Position numbers and translations under genes: made by a program
Notes under the pieces: generated by a model
What the model was told of the DNA's origin: nothing
Seen by the model: the letters and a program-made list of their open reading frames with translations, nothing else
Database searches by the model: none
Shown here: one piece after another, positions 63,101-64,000 of the stretch
How positions within the stretch are numbered: position 1 is the stretch's first letter
Layout: each line of letters opens with the position of its first letter
NCBI GenBank assembly: GCA_977006965.1
Contig: OZ345371.1
Coordinates: 1,488,001 to 1,552,000, forward strand
Reading direction: 5' to 3'
Length of the DNA stretch: 64,000 nt
Source: Phymatolithon calcareum
Lineage: Eukaryota; Rhodophyta; Florideophyceae; Hapalidiales

Positions 63101-64000
63101 GCTTATTTCACGTGGCTTTCTCTGTTCCCATCCGCATGGTCGCTGAGTTCCAATGCCGAAAGAGCCAGCTTAGAAAGCGGGCTTACAAGTTTGCTTGTCA
63201 AGGAGTATCACATATATCAGACGACTTGGTCTCGCAATGTGGTCCAAGCGTTGCTTGACGGAGCAAGCAGATGTCATCCCCCACCTCTTATTCCTCCGGA
63301 GGTGCTTTTCCATCTCGGTACAAGGTGGAACGCATGGCACACTGCACTTCCATACCTGGCGGAACGAGCTGCGTGGCTTTCATCTGCATTACAAGGAGCT
63401 TCGCAAGTAGACGCCAAGACTAAAAGGCGGTATGAGGATGAACTGGACTCGGTACTGAACGCATCAGCAGAAATTTACAGACGGTTGAATGAGAAAGATT
63501 ACTTTGCCGGCGTTTGGAAACGACGTGCGACATGCGCCTCTACTTCTGAGGCTCTTGCGCTTGAGCAACGTGGTCAGATTTCTGAAGCTCAAGAATTGTA
63601 CTCGCAGTGCATGCTTGAGTACCAAGCAATGTTCGCATCCGCCGGTAATACAGGAGATCAGCGGACGCAGAATGGGTTTGCACCTTTTCCGAATCCTATT
63701 GAAAAACCTGAAGTTTGTCTCTGGGAAGAGAGATGGGTTGAATGTGCCAAGCATTTGTGTCAATGGGATATTCTCACCGAGTTTTCTAGAAGTGTTGTCC
63801 AATCTGATCTTCTGCATGACTGTTTGTGGAGGGTACCGGATTGGAGTGCCTTGAAAGAATTACTGTACCGGCAGCCTATCGAAGATGGTCCGACGTTGAG
63901 GTTCTATCAAGCCTACGTTCACATTCAGGAAAACAAGCTTGAAACAGCTGATAACAGTATTCAGCTCGGATACCAGAAAGCCCTAGAAAGGTATTGCTCG
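54176..64000 (+). CDS. TRA1: Tra1/TRRAP-like PIKK-family pseudokinase, N-terminal part (3' end outside window)
   Basis: One frame is open from the ATG at 54176 to the right edge, 3275 codons without a stop. Tra1/TRRAP is the activator-binding scaffold of the SAGA and NuA4 histone acetyltransferase complexes. Near the N-terminus, FDLHKTFRPHLESQVEPFL and later KELLVATRHMLGSPYRKGFF, RIDSLLDERVIAGTGR and NLHDPNFTFALQTNAVRLLL match the conserved Tra1 HEAT region. Most of the frame is HEAT-type helical repeats. Low-complexity insertions (near 57.6-58.0, 60.0-60.2 and 62.0-62.3 kb) make it longer than usual. The FAT domain begins near 63.7 kb with LWEERWVECAKHLCQWDILT. The rest of FAT, the pseudokinase and the FATC tail lie outside. 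The absence of any intron in almost 10 kb is notable. Confidence 0.93.
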   Translation, partial: MLTVDKFENHANRLVDPTIPDETRRLLATEVRDAIEVVHSQDYGAFLVHFLPAFAKVLTVITKPQTEDNSIHKTRAIILEVMHRLPHNDVLKGSCRQLLPLAMNVMKTDNEENSVTAIHIVFDLHKTFRPHLESQVEPFLSFVRQLYNNLGKTVDIVLRAPNAQLRRPRILPATQSFKVITECPLVVMFVFQLYPKCIRANINALLPLMLKAIQIEIPADQKHSVPKASYKEFIAAQVKTVTFLVYLLKQVPNLMNFDEAWIPQSVVQLLKACPGDAFAIRKELLVATRHMLGSPYRKGFFSRIDSLLDERVIAGTGRASTESLRPIGYAFLAELIHGVRFELELHQLSKIIAMFSTNLHDPNFTFALQTNAVRLLLNLVEGILRINGNPAARHLLVRIMRTMVAKYTTIGDQVSRLLKAAREAQERTCSLESRSPLSEQPVGDPLREINDCKNLLKTLTLGLKTVVWSVINIGVVQRSAPEVPKNIAGYAALKSAAGPKTEPTPAVKPTSAKPAGGADTDRNLWMGLLEEESELITQLLPASQKCFKLYTRLDQRGSGRSPSSGDARQDRKSTAAGEKEILDQFAQIFTILSVQSFQDVFGPRMPELLEYIMDNPSAIAIAQHFLANANISKYFADILLNFAVTKMSILGVPRAKSTADQTVDQKRAHTLLRLFKSLFASVPNFNMNEPVLRLHVGTIVRECLSHASKCEDPYNYLQLLRALFKSLTSGGGKHDMQFDSLFRDFMPLVEPLLSGLLRLYNGPHRLAHKDLIVELCLIIPARPSTLFPYLGLQMKPIVWALTGSKDNITYGLRALEYWLELLQPSYFEKLLETVEPDLTHALQSHLRLHHSNPFATSALRLLGKLGARSRKYSTVMKSPSSTGSSEPALQFQLEWSGGSGAPLELKADDLARRASSVLLSESGDSASTYTISQRQTAWNFCRICLAPFLGLQAKISHAYASPVTTGDAWNLLSSDVTPGSENWVKLLHLQLPVSEEVRREAGMPHRTRARYGAEVSAVRNLLVAIICAAALPDFEQCDTMNDSRNADSRKESPRRFALGLSRYFAILLGRQGSKSTAADSLSIDEEAKGFAAPTTIEPSIFLDALAEVMSRERSDQREAGLLCLKLFIDSVMFFSGYVSPHKGNQSLGAVTAALSPNSKQVNAGTAVNQDLIGKASTGRHGESHVNGPGKLKSPVRNATSQAELNAPNAIDAKGGSRQKSRVADDNATSLRTGKSSTSMLNKQEDVQMNEAEVRKDSGKSCGTAEDSWVIPTAITSIIERFCHSCYQRSWHAKWAGAAGLGAIIEKVPAKVFGVRESPSYEAHVVRALMFVIRDLNDEVSYLTTRVAEASLQQLLILCHQSQSGVRSQNKAKSLRDVSMCLTVELISDSMSARDVAKQAFRTLARTLEMELADILTPVKDQILRPLQQRSIRQLSFPVQIGLVDAVSFCLQLEKPIISAELFSPPIKNLFLIDVINIPDDPTFEKLTEAEDGLRHKLVENKLIHTDVVEHLAQLRRLSVELLSNVSLRCAKQLQEPGNDDLFRKMISIFFKCLQSRDKELVATAKTGLKQAISQHQKPKETLQRNLRPVLSNLSDYKRLSLTYLQGLSRILELLSHWFNVNLGDKLLEHLDHWAEPLKIVHLKRSAPGTESRIGAAIIDLFHLLPPAAAKFLDALVYMVLRLESQLGVAGPGAAHLGLKGKMAASTSPFRVPLLRFCNKHPDAAIKFFLANLKEPQIRHLFFVLLNADDADPLRSKLAAEPKAIVNSTFNVAVRSSAHSSYAYYGVVIVDALDDHTRPQWLRSVPVVLSSLLQHWNSQARMDQIALQRIVPIDLVHENRLMAEILIRYCKNNLDAIEVLFHLLKVFSLRTECDVSFVKNFLARTVSQSYSTANKKAVLDQFLTFFADGNNSQDKKVHALQLIVIPMIKNHLEVLSSKYRSGLNNGNGTEATTVLKREVGLKTEPGGPAASAAPAVTPASSQANVMASGGIAPNTGLPADWEDEVLDASTIHRIVKELLDRPDDVLREYDEPLSAELLQLATLLIQYLPAQVGGLRKELIKFGWAHLKREDSIAKQWAFVNVSRFFEAYQAPPKIILQVYVALLRAVQGDGKHLVRQALDILTPSLPRRLEHNPADKKCPIWIRYTKKVLLEEGHSIVHLVHIWKLIIRHAGLFYVARSQFVPIMVNTLARIGLQGNSTPSAENRRVALDLADLIISWKKDRPFKVGNSAADGIVFSAAKRRRIDVPGSFSSTAGSASGLSENPSSFLSLNRGNKEASNAASSSSSATHSSVQCASVADKDDFQPSQGVLEMTVSFLTQVPFRPMEKREREIIASRCVLLIDTATSICPAVNIKFSNLERIVEISDKNAQQSSVVRMKANQPTQAPANSSSGTDAKVAAALKAEAAKNDKMEAIRVEKILVRKAVLKAALEMCVVLSRRQCVIFARNNTPALFALVTPSISDRNIAAATLFAELLSNLLKHIPTLRSLRTGPASSGSGSNIAPKTMEGIAKASGNPGKPKSSSGVAQSGVSRAHGTGAKPNILGQVPPGNTTSGTIDRFYVVALEALERCLRSDDSTVNHCGLIVLQALLAERPEEFVRFRDLLVKAFQRMVKENPQISQHISGAAGSSNGNSQNPKPGTNTNNGRGQGGQEKSAGSSGGQGASVRPNSGKGATPSTEESPLNSSSKSSSRDCATGNPNDGQTMSLCLSILGGNIGLLEASQRKGFISGMCVLIERCIQVDVLLEIVRVIRNWVTWRPRPQSGESGSRVAQKDPLTPKEKSQFLLKMIVFERIAGPRSQQLMNAFLDIILTVFGSKSSSERRPELLPKLERAFLIGLKSKDAAIREKFFKLFDGALTRSPLGRLHYIVSRQDWQPLAESFWIKQAAELLVSAIDPKVFVSLESSSGHIPRIVEWKNGTKDAGISVHDERMCDVMKKASIEHESNEILREFLISIERVKGSALSNTLRQMLNEDVDVAYFTWLSLFPSAWSLSSNAERASLESGLTSLLVKEYHIYQTTWSRNVVQALLDGASRCHPPPLIPPEVLFHLGTRWNAWHTALPYLAERAAWLSSALQGASQVDAKTKRRYEDELDSVLNASAEIYRRLNEKDYFAGVWKRRATCASTSEALALEQRGQISEAQELYSQCMLEYQAMFASAGNTGDQRTQNGFAPFPNPIEKPEVCLWEERWVECAKHLCQWDILTEFSRSVVQSDLLHDCLWRVPDWSALKELLYRQPIEDGPTLRFYQAYVHIQENKLETADNSIQLGYQKALERYCS

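Overview
The window looks like nuclear DNA from an intron-poor eukaryote. Long uninterrupted reading frames encode typically eukaryotic proteins: a Tra1/TRRAP co-activator, Sam50, a CDF zinc transporter, an amino-acid permease, a SnRK/CAMK-type kinase and an NB-ARC-WD40 protein. AATAAA signals sit at or next to several stop codons, and about 27 kb between genes is filled with DNA transposons, their remnants, foldbacks and short repeats. My best guess is a multicellular (florideophyte, Chondrus-like) red alga, because that group combines near-intronless genes with transposon-rich spacers. This is inference; no marker gene in the window settles it.

Layout. 1-2775: the C-terminal part of an NB-ARC/WD40 STAND protein that runs off the left edge. 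2.8-13 kb: a transposon-like block with a 1387-residue DDE transposase of CACTA/Tnp2-Plavaka type (6787-10950, +). It is flanked by unrecognised minus-strand ORFs (5289-6299 and 11413-12966) and a small plus-strand ORF (4052-4609). 13.8-16.5 kb: non-coding tandem repeats, including a G/A-rich degenerate minisatellite of about 1.1 kb. 16863-21409: two nested pairs of terminal inverted repeats. The inner pair (17237-21093, TGA duplication) delimits a complete PIF/Harbinger element with a transposase and a convergent partner protein. The outer pair appears to be an older, smaller element that it landed in. 22.5-25.9 kb: a protein with a thioredoxin-fold (peroxiredoxin-like) head and a long disordered tail.

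26-47.8 kb: repeat-rich territory. It holds a 730-bp hAT-like element with perfect 19-bp terminal repeats and an 8-bp target duplication, carrying only a zinc-finger ORF. It also holds a decayed hAT transposase C-terminus, a decayed zinc-finger gene, many long palindromes and a dense family of TACTG/CAGTA repeats. Three genes stand here as islands: a bacterial-type thymidine kinase (32803-33381), a small conserved-looking protein (34324-34827) and a protein kinase (39225-40706).

48-64 kb: a gene-dense block with every gene on the + strand. In order these are a CDF zinc transporter, Sam50 (mitochondrial outer-membrane assembly), an AAAP amino-acid transporter, and Tra1/TRRAP. The Tra1/TRRAP frame stays open for 9.8 kb and leaves the window at the right edge.

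No tRNA, rRNA or CRISPR array was recognised. Start codons were moved to in-frame ATGs wherever the longest open frame began at a non-ATG codon or in what looks like leader sequence. The most unusual items are the nested transposons, the hAT deletion derivative, the foldbacks, the TACTG repeat family, and the CACTA-like block with its companion ORFs.
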